64,000 nt of DNA from Typha latifolia. Taxonomy: Eukaryota; Streptophyta; Magnoliopsida; Poales; Typhaceae. This document shows positions 24,094 through 36,582 of this stretch, one piece after another. The stretch is from positions 8,846,850 through 8,910,849 of the forward strand of contig CM034113.1 in assembly GCA_019914945.1 (NCBI GenBank), in the 5' to 3' direction. Made by a program: the position numbers and the translations under genes. The notes below the pieces were generated by a model, which was not told the origin of the DNA, did not search any database, and was given only the letters and a program-made list of their open reading frames with translations. The first letter of the stretch is position 1; each line of letters begins with the position of its first letter.

Positions 24094-24710
24094 CCATCTT
24101 AAAGCAAATGATCAGAGATTTCATCACTTCAGCAAGACAAGGACTTGAAAACAAATGAAGAGGTCTCACTTGCATTGGCATACCACTTGCCCTCTCCTGC
24201 AAGGAAAGCGCGCAAGACAAATCTAATTAGCAAAAAAGGATGGTGGATATCTTGTTATTATCATCTTGTAAACATCACTATCATGGTCCAAACCTACATT
24301 TGTCCACGTGCGATCGAAGTATGATTAGTGCATGCAACCATCATAGATTTGGAATTTTCTCTAGGATGCATGTACGATAGCCATCATAGATCTTTATATA
24401 GGTTTTAAGATTTGATTCTCCCTAAGGACTCCACGATATCATTTCGCAATCCTAGAGATGGATAAGTTCTAGCAAATCATAGAGAACATGCTATTATGTG
24501 GACTTACTGCTATCGTTCATGATAAACAAGGTTGAATGAAAAGAGAGTCAAATGGCAATCGATTGAGAAACCATCTATGTTACAGTTTTTCCTATTCTTT
24601 TGATCCCTTAAAGAAAGAAATAAGCGAAGGAAAACGATATCTAAACTTAAAACAATAAAGATGGCAATTTTTTTTTCTGTTGTTCTTTGAGAACAACACT
24701 GTTACAAAAA
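22179..24710. other. AT-rich intergenic region between PPR and CAT genes
   Basis: No gene was recognised. It holds a 22-bp perfect palindrome at 23275-23296, an (AT)n run at about 24069-24093, and near 22250 an AACAACCT repeat remnant also found near 27850. The part near 24700 is CAT 3'UTR. Confidence 0.5.
23275..23296. repeat. 22-bp perfect palindrome of GATATC units
   Basis: TTGATATC followed by GATATC units reads the same on both strands over 22 bases. It is probably a short tandem GATATC expansion. Confidence 0.9.
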
Positions 24711-27529
24711 TTACACCTTTATGCTACCATCTTCTATCTCCATGACGTGAGTCCGGCCATGTCGAACCTTGAGCGAGAGATCCCCATTCTCCTCTGCGTC
24801 AAAGCTCGCATGCACGCTGTAGAACACGTAGAAGAGCACGGCGACCGCCGTGAAGAGCGCAAACCGGAGGTACGACGGACCGCCGAGCGAGCCCAGCAAA
24901 AAGATGTTGAGAGAGATTGAGATCGCCGGAATCCACGGCATCATCGGCACGCCCCAGAATTCCGGCTTCCTCGCCTGGGGGACGAGGAAGTGGAAGGCGT
25001 TGAGGACGGCGACGGCCAGTAGGAAGAAAATGACGAGGAGGGCCGCCCTAGTTTTCCCCGGCGGCGCGAAGTGCCAGACGAGGGTGAAGGCGAGGCAGGA
25101 GAGGGAGAAGCAGAGGAGGAAGGAAATTGTGGGGTAGGGATTGGTGGTGCCCACCGCCACGTAGCGGCGGTAGACGACAGCGTTGGCGACCATGTAGAAG
25201 ACGAAGAGGGTGCCGATGGAGACGAGGTCGAGGAGGACCTCGAGGTCGGTGAACAGAGCAATGGCGGCCGTGAGGAAGCCTATGGAGGAAGCAATGTCAA
25301 TTTTGCACTTAACACCTTGTAATTATTATAGTAACACAGGTTTTTGCAACAAAAGAAAAGAGTACCGAGGAAGGCGGAGGCGTTGATGGGGGTGGCGGTC
25401 GTCGGATGGACCTTGGCGAGCCATGGTGGCACCACGTTGGACCGTCCGATGACGCAGAGGTAGCGAGCCTGGCCAAGCATCGAGACGAGGAGCGACGTGA
25501 GAATCCCAAAGCTCGCGCCCACGCCGATCACGTTCGACGCCCAACCCCAATCGTCCGATCCTCGAAATGCCGCCGAGAAAGGCGATTCCACGTCGATCTG
25601 CAGCCCCAAAAGTGCACTACCCACTGTTAAAACTATAGGAGTCTCTTTTGCACATATACCCCTCTAAAGTCCAACTTATTAGTTAGATAAGGGTAGAGGG
25701 AGCTTTTTGGGGTTAATTTTTTTTCTTTGGTGGGTGAAGTAAAGAGACGTAAAGAGACGGTTGGGTCGAACAAAATGGACCGTCAGGATAAGACGTCCTC
25801 ACTCACGCTTCCCCAGTCTTTCAAGGGCCAAAACGGGAAAAAGGGAAAGGGAAAGGGAAAGAAGTAATAGGTGGGTTCCACGCGAGAGTTGGGGGAGGGA
25901 TAGTAGATGGGTACCGCGTCGTAGGGGACCAGCATGGCCATGGAGGCGGCCATGAGGCAGTAGAGCACGGTGACGAAGACAACGGAGCCGGAGACGCCGA
26001 TGGGGATGTCGCGCTTGGGGTCCTTCACCTCCTCGGCCATGGTGGAGACGGCGTCGTACCCGATGTAGCTCAGATACACCCTCGCTGCCCCATTGAAGAC
26101 CCCGCCGATTCCATAGGGGAAGAAGCCACCTGGGTCCCTGGCCGGATCCGATGAGTGGGTCAAATTTCTCACATCCCCTAGCCAGAATCCAACCACAATA
26201 ATGAACAGGATGAACGCAATGTGCATCGCCGTCAGCACCATGTTCAATACCGAGCTATCCTTCGTGCTAAGGAAAAACAGATAAGAGAGAAGGGATTTAG
26301 ATTTTTGATAGAAAATTGAAGCACCCATATGCACAATTGAAACAAAAAGTAGGATTTTTTTAAAAAAAAATGAAAAGGAGCCGCCTTTGAAACAAATATT
26401 CAGAGATTGTACAAAGAATGATAAACAAATTCGAAACAGAAGTATCGTTTTCAAGTAACAAGTGACACCCAGAACAGAGCAACACGTGGAAGCGACAGAT
26501 GGAGAAGAAAACCATCCCAAGTTTGGATTTTTTCGCTTAATTCCTTTGTTGTTTTTAATGCGATTAATTACCTGTAACAGATGCAGATGGAAATGACCAA
26601 GACGACGCCGACTGCGAGGAGATCGAGTTGGTTGAATCCTTTGGGCAAACCGGAGATCGTAACTCTCCATTTCTCAGTGGCATCCACTCCAATGGCTGTT
26701 CCAATATACGCCGTTAAGCCTCTGGATACGGCCGCGTTGGAGAAGACGTACTCCATTATCAGATTCGCACCAGTCAAAAAGGCCGCAAATTCGCCTGAAA
26801 TATATAAAAATTACATCGGAGATAAAACCTAATTCTTTTTTAAGCTGGTCCCATTATCTAAAAAACTCCAAAAAGTTTAACAAAAACCGAGATTCTAGTG
26901 AAAAGGGGAAGGGACCCATTTGAATAAAGTCGTAATTATTGTCCAAAATCAAGGAAAAAAGAGAACTTTTGAACACAGTTGAAGATGTCGCTGCAAAATG
27001 CGGTTCTTTTATCCACATAAAAGAGAGAAAAAACTACCAAGAATCAAAACCTCAACTCGAATCCAACAAAGGAAGGAACTTTAAGCCACACAGACGAGAT
27101 TTGGGGAACTACCAAAGGTGACCCGGAGATAGCTAAACGCTCCTCCAGCGACGGGCATGTCGACGGCGAACTCGGTGTAGCAGAAGGCGGAGAGGAGAGC
27201 ACAAAGGCCAGCAATGGCGTAGGAGACGACAATCGCGGGGCCCGCGTAGAACCGAGCGGCGCGGCCAGTCGAGACGAAGATCCCCGCCCCAATCATCCCA
27301 CCGAGCCCGAGTCCGACGAGATCGAACCACCGCAAGGATCGAACCATGTCGGTACCCGAGCGGGCTCGGACTCGGCTCATCTCCTCGTGGGTCGTCGTCA
27401 CCGACACGGCTCTCCGGTTTAGTCTCTTGTGTGTCTGCGCCAAAGCTCGCCCATAAGCCCTCAAGCTCGAGAAGGACGAAGAAGAGGAGGAGGAAGCCGA
27501 GGAAGGCGATGAGGTGGAGCCTTGTAACT

Positions 27530-27536
<7 letters not shown>
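24711..27536 (-). CDS. Cationic amino acid transporter (APC superfamily, CAT6/7-like), 599 aa
   Basis: The model is complement(join(24711..25279,25366..25597,25915..26266,26572..26794,27113..27536)); all phases fit. The N-terminus is Ser-rich and cytosolic, then about 14 hydrophobic helices follow. Family marks include GLGLGGMIGAGIFVSTGRAA (first helix, conserved GxG), SYIGYDAVSTMAEEVKDPKR, ASFGILTSLLVSMLGQARY and VSIGTLFVFYMVANAVVYRR. Plant CATs move Arg, Lys and other amino acids with protons across plasma or vacuolar membranes. Sequence features place it near Arabidopsis CAT6/CAT7; substrate and membrane are inference. Exons 3 and 4 use GTACCC and GTACTC donors, which are weak but phase-correct. 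The ATG is directly preceded by a 56-bp GA tract. Confidence 0.93.

Positions 27537-27592
<56 letters not shown>
27537..27592. repeat. (GA)n microsatellite abutting the CAT start codon
   Basis: 28 CT units on the + strand read as GA on the coding strand and end at the base before the CAT ATG, so the 5'UTR next to the start is a pure GA repeat. Confidence 0.95.
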
Positions 27593-27594
<2 letters not shown>

Positions 27595-30014
27595 CCCTAT
27601 GAGAGAAGTGTGCCTGGTTAGAGAGAGAAGGGTGCGGAGTGCGGAGAAGTTGGGGTGCTATAAAGAGAAACTCGAAGGGGTGTAGATAACGGCGACACGG
27701 ACGGAGACGGAGGAGAAGTGAAACGGCTACACTAAAAAGCAGGGCAAAATTTTGGCGCAATCGAGGAATTTGACAAAGTAATTAAATGTAGTAAATCTCT
27801 TAACTTAGGACGAAGGATTAATCCTTTTTCTTTAAAAAAAAAAGTAACATTTGCAAATAACAACCTGTACTTAGTCCTATTGACAAAAGAACGACCTACG
27901 ATCAACAAAAAGATGCAAGTAGACCCACCAGTTAACTCGCCAAAAGCGGGTGTTGGTTGTGAGTGGTGCCAGGGAATATATCACAGTGTGGGGCCCACAC
28001 GCGGTAGTTGCTGGGTGTGGAGTTGGGTGAGTTGGGTTATCACGTCGTAAGGATTTCGTCTTATTTTTAGACATGGATGGATGGAAATAGAAAGGTCGGA
28101 AGGATGTCGGGGTACTGTTAAATAAAGTATAGTGGGGGACGCTTCTCGGTCACGCACATAACTACCCCAACACTCGTTACAGTGTCTCTCTTTCCCTTTT
28201 CCCCCCCTTCTTTTTCCTTTTTTATTTATTTAGACAACGAGTGGTAGACACGTGAGATGCGTATGAACGGAAGCTTGTGAGTGCTAGATGTCCAATAAAT
28301 GTTCTCAATCTCATCTTATTTTAACATTATATAATTCTTTGGAGAAATTTTGGTACTAATTAAGAGGGTGTATAATGACTCAATTAGCACTTATTATAAT
28401 GTTGACATGATGCTATATTCCCCCCCAAAAAAAAACTATGATTTTCTTAAATCATTAATTTTAATATAAGGTTTCGTGTACAAATATTATAGCTAGCGAA
28501 CATGCGATTTTTTTTAGTAAAAAGGCACTTATAATATCTCAGCTTTATTTAGTCAACTTGTGTTATATATTAATTTTTATATATAAAGTGTCCTTTTCTT
28601 CTTTTATTTAATATGTAGGTTTTTTTAATATCCCAATAAAAATTCCCATTTTCTTTAAAATTTAAAATAAAAATCATCATCTACTATGTGCTCTTTCGTT
28701 GTTCTTTTCGGCCCTTTTATTATTTTATGAGCTAATATTTTATGTGATTACGACATCGATTTCACATTGCTATTCATTATCTTAGTTTTTCATATAAAAC
28801 TAATAAAAACGCATAATAAATGTGAAGGAGAGGATAACAATTAAACTATATTTAAGGTTTTCAATACTAGACAAATATAAATTCCACCTTTCTTAATCAC
28901 AATGGCATTTATATTTGACTACTTATGCCAGAGAGGTGACACCACCCTAGTGGTTAATTTTTGAAGGTAATGTGATAAAGGAAAAGAAAATCTTTCCTAT
29001 TTATTATTGTATCCATTCTGTCCTAAGAAAATGACTATTATACTCGTGGTTTTATTTGAACTAATATGGATTCCGTTACATGTTACATGTGACTGATCTT
29101 AAATTGGATTAGTTATTATGTGGGCCTCACAAAAACTCATATTTAATATAAAATTAATAGATAAAATTAGCAGTTTCGGGGGAATGTTGTATCCCGAATA
29201 GAGTGATAAGAGTATTATTACTACATTAACTTTATATAAAAATAATAAATTTAGATATATAAATAACAATCTTGATTGTTAATTTCTATTTTTTATTATT
29301 AGTATTTATATTTTATGTTTATTTGAAGTATTGCTATATCAAAAAATAATTAAATATTTTTACTACTATTTTGTATTATTTTTTATTTTAATTCTGATTA
29401 TTATGAATTGAGGGTGATTTAATTTAAAATTTATTTATTGAAGATAATAATGTAATTTTGTTTAGTTATCTCTTCTCTGTAAACTATAACAGCAGGTTAA
29501 AAGTATAATATGAGATTAGTAATCTTATAAATATATTATTCACTGAAATAAATATAGGGGTGACTTATACGGTTATACCTCTTAATTAATTGTACAACCA
29601 AACGCACCCTAACCCCTAGCGTTGGATTCGTTTACTTTGACAACTAGAAAAGAAGTTTGAATGAAGATGTGGACGCTTGTGATTGATATGGAGGTCAAAA
29701 GGAGGCCTAAACGGAGTACAACTTTATGCGGGATTCATGTGTAACTGCCACTATATTGGTTCCAAATAAATAATTTAAAAAGTAAATAGCAGGGACGTAA
29801 TTAGGATATATTAATACAAGGGAAGAAGGGCTGGCGGCAACTTTTAATCCTAGGAGGAGCCACTAAGTAATGCTACAATACTAATTATATATATAAACGA
29901 GGGGCTAAGATGAGAATTAGCACTAAGCTGGAAAAGTGTAATAAAAGAGACTGCAACTATATAAAACGTATATAATAAAAGTGTTGCAATCCGTTACGTT
30001 TGGAACGGCCGAGT

Positions 30015-30111
30015 CACGTGCACGGCACCACCCTCCTGCCGTTACATCGAGCTGCTGACGCCAGCAGTACACGTGACAGTAGGGAATACACGTTGACTGA
30101 GTGGACACGTG
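30015..30111. promoter_or_regulatory. Cluster of four ACGT-core motifs (G-box/ABRE-like)
   Basis: Perfect CACGTG occurs at 30015-30020, 30070-30075 and 30106-30111. CACGTTGAC at 30089-30097 adds a fourth ACGT core overlapping a W-box core TTGAC. The last copy reads CCACGTGTC on the minus strand, a strong ABRE/G-box form. The cluster sits 2.4 kb upstream of the CAT gene and 3.6 kb upstream of TBL. It may be a distal element or a remnant of a promoter; no gene is adjacent. Confidence 0.5.
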
Positions 30112-31689
30112 GAGGGATCCATGTGGAGGGTTTGCTCCCATACTAGTTTTTGTATCTCATAACGACCTCCAATTTCTTACGCATTAAACCTCCAGCTTTC
30201 TCATATTAACGTATTGAACCTCCTAAATTATAAACCAGAAACAGTCACATGATACCTAACAATAACATACCGAGTTTGATACTCCTTAGGGTCCAAACAA
30301 ATTTAACTAACGACGTTTGACTACTCTAATTAATCTTTGTCTTTAGGTGCTAACGCATTGCATTGGGATTAACTAAGAAATCAAACACCAAACTTTAACA
30401 CGCTAGTTCCTTTTCTTGGGAAAAAAAAAGGCTGCCACCTTTGTCATGTCCTTAATCGCCAGTGTTAAGGTACCTAACCATCCTTGTTGTGCCAACTAAG
30501 AATAATTAATTAATTAATCAATTGGGTTCTTTCTTCCAGTCAAAAAGATGACTGCATCTTATGTACTACATCGACCTCCTTAATGGAGCACAAAAGTCTG
30601 ATACCATACTTAACAGTACAAGTGAATGTGATTAATTAAAGTTAGAGACCTAGTCTTTTATTCTTATCAATATCTTAATTACGTGGTTGTATTTAAGCCA
30701 AACAATTAACAAATAATTCCTCTATCATCATAATAAAGTTTATTCAAAGTTGGGTCGTGGAGGATTAAGTGCCACAACATCTACGGTTGCTGTCCTATAA
30801 TACAAACTAGTCCTTTTTTTTTTTCTCTTAAGGTCTTTTTTCACATATCACCCTACATTTTCAGAATTTTACATAATTTTTTTTTTTTGCAAGAAAAAGG
30901 GTATTCTATTTAATTACATGTATTTGTTTAAAAAGTTTTTGTGACAATTATGCAACTAGGCATATATATTAAGCTTATTATGAAAAATAGCACCCCATTA
31001 ATTTGATGAGGAATATTATATTACAGTAGAATGGCACCAATTACCTTAAGCCTAGAGATTAAAAGGTAAGACTATTTGATACCTAGAAAGCTAAAATATT
31101 CGTTTCAAATTAAAATCGCTTGCAGTGTGTCAGAGATTCGAATACTAACTAACTAGGAGGGGGTTAGAATAACTAATAATTAATAATTAATGTAGGCTTT
31201 ATAAGGAAATCTAGGAGATCCAAGCTTGAGATCTGATACGTGGATCTCACGTTCGTCCTATATTTTTGTATAAATAATCTTTAATTAAAGACGTATAATT
31301 GTGGATCTTGATTCTTGCCGACCTAATTAATCGCTTGATTAATGACTAATAGCTGTGATTATAGAGGACAGGCCATGCGTGCTTGTTCTAAATTCATTAA
31401 ACTTTTCGAAAATTCGATGACATTCGAGAAGAATATTTTGGTGAGATTAAACTTCCAAACAAATCTTGAATGTGATTCTCTTGGTATGAAAGATTTTATT
31501 CTGTCGACCTACTTCTTCTTTTATTTTATTTTTTTTTGTTTTCTTTTCTATATTTTATCCTCCTTTAAAAAAAATATATATATATATAAAACAAGATCGA
31601 GAAATTTTTATTATTTTTTCTTATCGGCCCTTTAAATATTATTCACCTCTAACTTTGGCATAACATTAACAAACTTATATAAGAGTAGG

Positions 31690-32050
31690 TTTCTTGTGTA
31701 CACCTTTTTAAAAAATAAAAAAAAAAACTCTTATTTGCTTGTAACCTCTTTTAAAGTTTATATTTATATATATACTTTTCAAAACATATGGTATTTGCAT
31801 AGATATCTTTATTGTTAATTTTCAATTTAATATATCAATACAAAACGTACTTAATTAAGAGAAACACTTAAAACTAGTACAATTATATTTTTTAATTTAA
31901 ATTATTTTAATTTTAACGGTTAATTAACTCTTATCTTGTTTGCCTAAAACAAATATTTTGAAAGTTATATATATCCAAATATCAATTTTAGAGTTATATA
32001 AAATCAAATAAAGAATTTTTAAAAGGTATGTGTGAAAAAAAAAAAAACCC
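31690..32050. repeat. Foldback (MITE-like) element, ~360 bp
   Basis: The stretch from about 31690 to 31790 is matched imperfectly in reverse complement at about 31950 to 32050. Shared pieces are the ACACCTTTTTAAAAA end and the ATATATATA-ACTTT-CAAAA block. It has no coding capacity and no target duplication was resolved. Confidence 0.4.
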
Positions 32051-33738
32051 AACTCTTAGGAATATTAAGATCATATTATATCTATATGGTAGTTGTGTGT
32101 TAGTAGAAATAAGGATGAGGTGTTTTTGAGATATTAAAAATAAAATGAAAATGTCAAATATAAATATCATCATAGTAAGGTATTTTTAATAAATTTCTCT
32201 TGTATTAAATATTATCTTGTTTTGTTAGGTATGCATTTAAAATCACCCTTCTATCTCGAAGTGCCATGGTATATATTATAAAGCAGAATAAAATGAAAAA
32301 AAATAATAATAATCTATAGTCCCCGCTTCCCTTTTTCCCACTATACCCTTGCTAAAATTCCCATCCCAGTTCATTTCCAACTGGATCAACCAACTTGCAG
32401 GGACGGACCCAATAAAAAACATTAAATTCCTTCAAAAAAATATATGAATAAGATTAGGCTTTATTTCAAAATTTTAATAAAATACATTTTACTCTGTATA
32501 TACTTATGCTTAAAATTATTTTATTTCTGTACTTTAAAAAATTTTAGTCCCTCAGAATTAATAGAACGTGCTCAAATGATCAAAATACTCGTGTCGTGTT
32601 TGTTTGACAAAATATATAAGTTTTTATCTAATTTTTTTAACCTCATATTTATTATATTTATCGATATGATATAATTATTAAACTTTATAAAAAATTAGGT
32701 TCAATAAAACTTATTATATAGTTAATATAATCTAGAAAGTAAGAGAATAAATATGAAAGTATTCTTTAAACAGAAATAAATACTTATATAAGAGGGAAAT
32801 GATATTTTTCTCCATAAAAAATTAAAAATAGAGAAAATTTAGCCTGCCATTTAATTTAAATTTTTTTTTTTAGTGCGCTCTAGTAATTTAGTTAGAAAAA
32901 TTAACGGTTTCACGTTAGTGGTAAGTATATAGACTGATTTTAAACTTGTTAATAAAATAATTTTAAATATAACTAAATATAAGAGGTAAAATATATTTAA
33001 CCCTAAGTATTTGAACTAAAACAATAAATTACGATGTGATTATCTCCCTATCATCGTCATGATCATCACAATCCGATCTTTCTATCAACAATTTGAAATT
33101 AGATAGAGCTCAAGCACAAGCACAAGATGATAATAACACATGATATAATTTTCCATATCTTTCAACTTAGAGAGAGAGAGAATATAATGCTTATCTGAAA
33201 TTTATACTCTCTTATTGCCTCAAATATACTGCCTTTTATTCTGATGATGATCCTCCACTATACTTGGAGAATCCAATCCAAGTCTATTAAAACAAATGGA
33301 TAACTTGTTATCCGTTCTTCTTTTTTCTTTCTTTTAATGTTAGAAAGCATATACGAGTCGTACATCTTACGTAGTTGTCTTACAAGGAAGAAAAGAAAAG
33401 AAAGAATATTATTCTCTCACTAAGAATATTGTGAATTTGCTTATGAAGAAGAATTTAATAAGTATATTTTATATCAAACTAAAACTAAGGCCTTAGAATA
33501 AATGCTAAAAATAAAGCCAAGACGTTACCACAGCGGCCCAACTAGTTGCTTGCTTGCACCAGTAATATATGGGCTTTAAAGTTAAGCGGCCCAATTGGTC
33601 GACCGGGAGTTTGACCGCTGCAACGACCTTAACCGTTTCCCAACATCTTCTCCGCGTATGTTAGAGAGAGATGCGGACGTTAGAGGCGAGCCAAGTCCAA
33701 ATGCTTCCCTTCTTCTCTCTCTTCTCTCTCGCATCCTA

Positions 33739-35233
33739 ATGGACCTCGTAATATCTCATATCAACCCTCTGTTTTGCACCAGAGAGACCAAGTACGCAAT
33801 CTTCTCTCTTCTCCTCCTCCTCCTTCCCTTCTCTTTTGTCCTCCTCCAGTTGCTAACTCCCTTCCAGCCCTTAGCTTTCCTTCGCCTTGCCTTCGATTCT
33901 AATGGCAAGATAGTTGAGGAGAGTTGCGATTACTCCAACGGGAGGTGGGTGGGGGATGAGGGGCAGCCATTAGGGTTCTACGCGGAAGACTGTCCGTTTC
34001 TTGACCCGGGCTTCAAGTGCCATCGTAATGGGCGCAATGACTCCGGATATCTCTCTTGGCGTTGGAAGCCTCATGCCTGTGATCTCCCAAAGTATATCTC
34101 AAACTTTGTTTCTTTTCTCTTGGTTACTAAAAAAAACGAAGAAGATTACATATGGCATGACATTTCCCTTATCGGCCGTCAGATTCAATGCAAGTGATAT
34201 GTTGGAGAGGAGCAGAAACAGGCGAATTATATTCGCAGGAGACTCAATTGGGAGGAACCAATGGGAGTCTCTAGTCTGCATGCTGACCAAGGCTGTGGCA
34301 AACCAGTCCAGAGTCTACGAACAATTCGGTAACCCTATCACCAAACACAAGGGCTTCCTCTCCATACTCTTCCTTGACTACAACCTAACCCTAGAGTACT
34401 ACCGCGCTCCGCTGCTCGTCGTCGTCGACCGGTTTCCTCGCAACGCCTCGACCGGAGGACTCAAGGGGGCCATCCGCCTCGATGCGCTACCTCGGCTTTC
34501 AAACAGGTGGCTCGCCGCTGATGTGCTCGTTCTGAATACCGGACACTGGTGGAACAAGGACAAGACTATCAAATCGTAAGCTATATCTCTATTACTCTTA
34601 TTTATATGATGTTTTAACTCACCCTCTACTATAGAAGCTTAAACCCGCCTTTTAATTATAATATTCTAGGGGAAATTATTTCCAAGTAGGCAAAGTTGTA
34701 AACAAGACAATGGATGTCAAAGAGGCATTTGAAAGAAGCCTTGAGACAGTGAAGCAATGGGCCCTAAGCAACTTACAACTAACCAAGAGCTACATCTTCT
34801 TCAGGAGTTATTCTCCAACTCACTACACGTAAGTATAGTTATCCAACCTATATATATATATATATATATATATATCCAGCTTCAAATATTCTAATAAACA
34901 TACAGAAATGGTACGTGGGACACGAATGGCACATGTGGGCGTGAAAGAGAGCCAGCAGCTGATGCTAGTAATTTTGATCCAGAGGCATGGAATAATTTAA
35001 TTATATCTGAGAAGATAGAAGAAATGAAGAACTTCGGAACGAAAGCAAGGTTTCTAAACATTACGTACATGACGGAGTTCAGGAAAGACGGCCACCCTTC
35101 CGGCTACCGCGAGCCGGGGATACCGCCGGGGGCCGCCGAGGATTGTAGCCATTGGTGCCTCCCAGGTGTGCCTGATACTTGGAATGAGCTCCTCTATGCT
35201 AATCTCTTGTCAATGGGATATAGTAATAGTTGA
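33739..35233 (+). CDS. TRICHOME BIREFRINGENCE-LIKE (DUF231) wall polysaccharide O-acetyltransferase-type protein, 410 aa
   Basis: The model is join(33739..34091,34183..34575,34670..34828,34906..35233); phases close. A short cytosolic tail is followed by a signal-anchor helix (about residues 19-39), making a type II Golgi protein. The TBL domain starts ESCDYSNGRWVGD. The esterase-like GDS motif is at 137-139 (FAGDSIGRNQWES) and the DxxH motif at 381-384 (DCSHWCLPGVPDTW), the two hallmarks of the family. TBL proteins O-acetylate xylan, mannan or pectin in the Golgi; which polymer this one uses cannot be told. An upstream in-frame ATG at 33658 would add 27 residues; I prefer 33739 because it gives a normal short tail before the anchor. 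Intron 3 contains an (AT)n run at 34849-34875. Confidence 0.93.
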
Positions 35234-35695
35234 AAACTTTTGATTCTATACTAATGTTTCAAGAAGAACGTTTATAAATATTTGAAGGAAAATATATGTT
35301 TCATTTTAGTAGTTTTAATTTTATTGGCTTTAAAATACTTCAATTATATAAAGACATCACAATCTTGACCTTTTCTTTGTGGCTCTTATTTTTTTTAACT
35401 GCCACTGCATATGATGCTAAATAACTAAATCATGTCAAGCTCTTTTACTGTATTCTATTATTTGTCTCCTAAAATTTCTCTCATTTCTTTATCAATCAAC
35501 TTTACGTGACGCCATAAGGTTGAGTGGGACCTGTTACCTTGTGATGTCTAAATTTCCAAATTTTCCATCACAAATTATATCAAATTAATCTTACCATAAT
35601 TTAATTATTTTTCCATCTTATTAATGAGAAGAGCTATGATTTATCTATGTATTTCAAATTTAAGCATTTAACTCTCCTACTACACACTAAGCTAG

Positions 35696-35697
<2 letters not shown>

Positions 35698-35753
<56 letters not shown>
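35698..35753. repeat. (AT)n microsatellite, 56 bp
   Basis: Uninterrupted AT dinucleotides. Confidence 0.95.
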
Positions 35754-35755
<2 letters not shown>

Positions 35756-36310
35756 CTAGAGAATGGGGACCATAATCGTTGCATGGCGCAATCAAATCAC
35801 ATCCAAGTAGGAAGGGGATAAAGGATTAAAACATAGATATATCTCGTCATGCTTTAGTTCACACGTCATGGTATAAGGTACGACGTGGCCCTCTCAACTG
35901 CCTTCAGCTTTATTAAATTACGAGATGTTCTAGAATGATTAAGACGCCGGCAACTTTAAGATCACGTAATCTTCAATTAACGATCCTTTTTGCAGTCTTC
36001 TTCTTCTTCTTCTTCTTCTTCTTCCGTCCTTTCTTTCCATGTGTCTTCCTACTTTTGTTATATTTTGATCTGAGAACAGTGAAATGGTTTTGGGTTAAAT
36101 ATATTTTTATCTCTCCATATTAATATAGAAGGATATATTATCTTTTTATCACCCGATTGTTAACCCACTAATTATAATATTATATATTTTGATAACTAGT
36201 AAATAAACGCATCCATCTAGAAGCAGTGACTAGTTGTTGTAGGTCTATTTTCTGTGACAACCTTCTCTCGATCAAGATAAGACTTTTCAACCCCATCTCC
36301 TAGTTGCTAG

Positions 36311-36311
<1 letters not shown>

Positions 36312-36346
<35 letters not shown>
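36312..36346. repeat. (AT)n microsatellite, 35 bp
   Basis: Uninterrupted AT dinucleotides about 240 bp upstream of the F-box gene. Confidence 0.95.
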
Positions 36347-36349
<3 letters not shown>

Positions 36350-36495
36350 GGGAGGAAATATAGAATGAGTCAGTTTTACCTGATCACGGCCACATGAAAG
36401 CGATTGAAAATAACCGGCTAAATACGGCAGACGACCATAATCCCACTCCAACGTCAGGGGCATTTAGGTAATTTCCTAGTTCCACCTCCTCACCG

Positions 36496-36503
36496 TATAA
36501 AAA
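36496..36503 (+). promoter_or_regulatory. TATA box of the F-box gene
   Basis: TATAAAAA lies 80-87 bp upstream of the ATG at 36583, a normal spacing for a plant promoter with a short leader. Confidence 0.7.
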
Positions 36504-36582
36504 CATCCCCAGCTTCCTCCCTCCCTCCAAAAGTCCAAGATTCCAAATTCCAAACCCCCATCACCACTGGGGTCGGAAGACG

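Larger units (their letters stand above)
27593..33738. other. 6-kb AT-rich intergenic region between CAT and TBL genes
   Basis: No gene was seen. Contents noted: CAT upstream sequence with CACGTGAG near 28248, a G-box cluster at 30015-30111 in a locally GC-richer patch, A/T homopolymers and a foldback element at about 31690-32050. Open frames here are short and low-complexity. The last 150 bases are the TBL leader. Confidence 0.6.
35234..36582. other. Intergenic region with simple repeats between TBL and F-box genes
   Basis: No gene was seen. It has a 56-bp (AT)n run at 35698-35753, a (TTC)n run at 35996-36024 and another (AT)n run at 36312-36346, then the F-box promoter. Confidence 0.6.

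Noticed and set aside
29923..30141. 72-codon frame over the G-box cluster
   Set aside because: No family character; the sequence is better explained as a regulatory or random GC-richer patch.
33658..33738. Upstream in-frame ATG of the TBL gene
   Set aside because: It would add 27 residues without similarity; the downstream ATG gives a typical short cytosolic tail. It remains possible.
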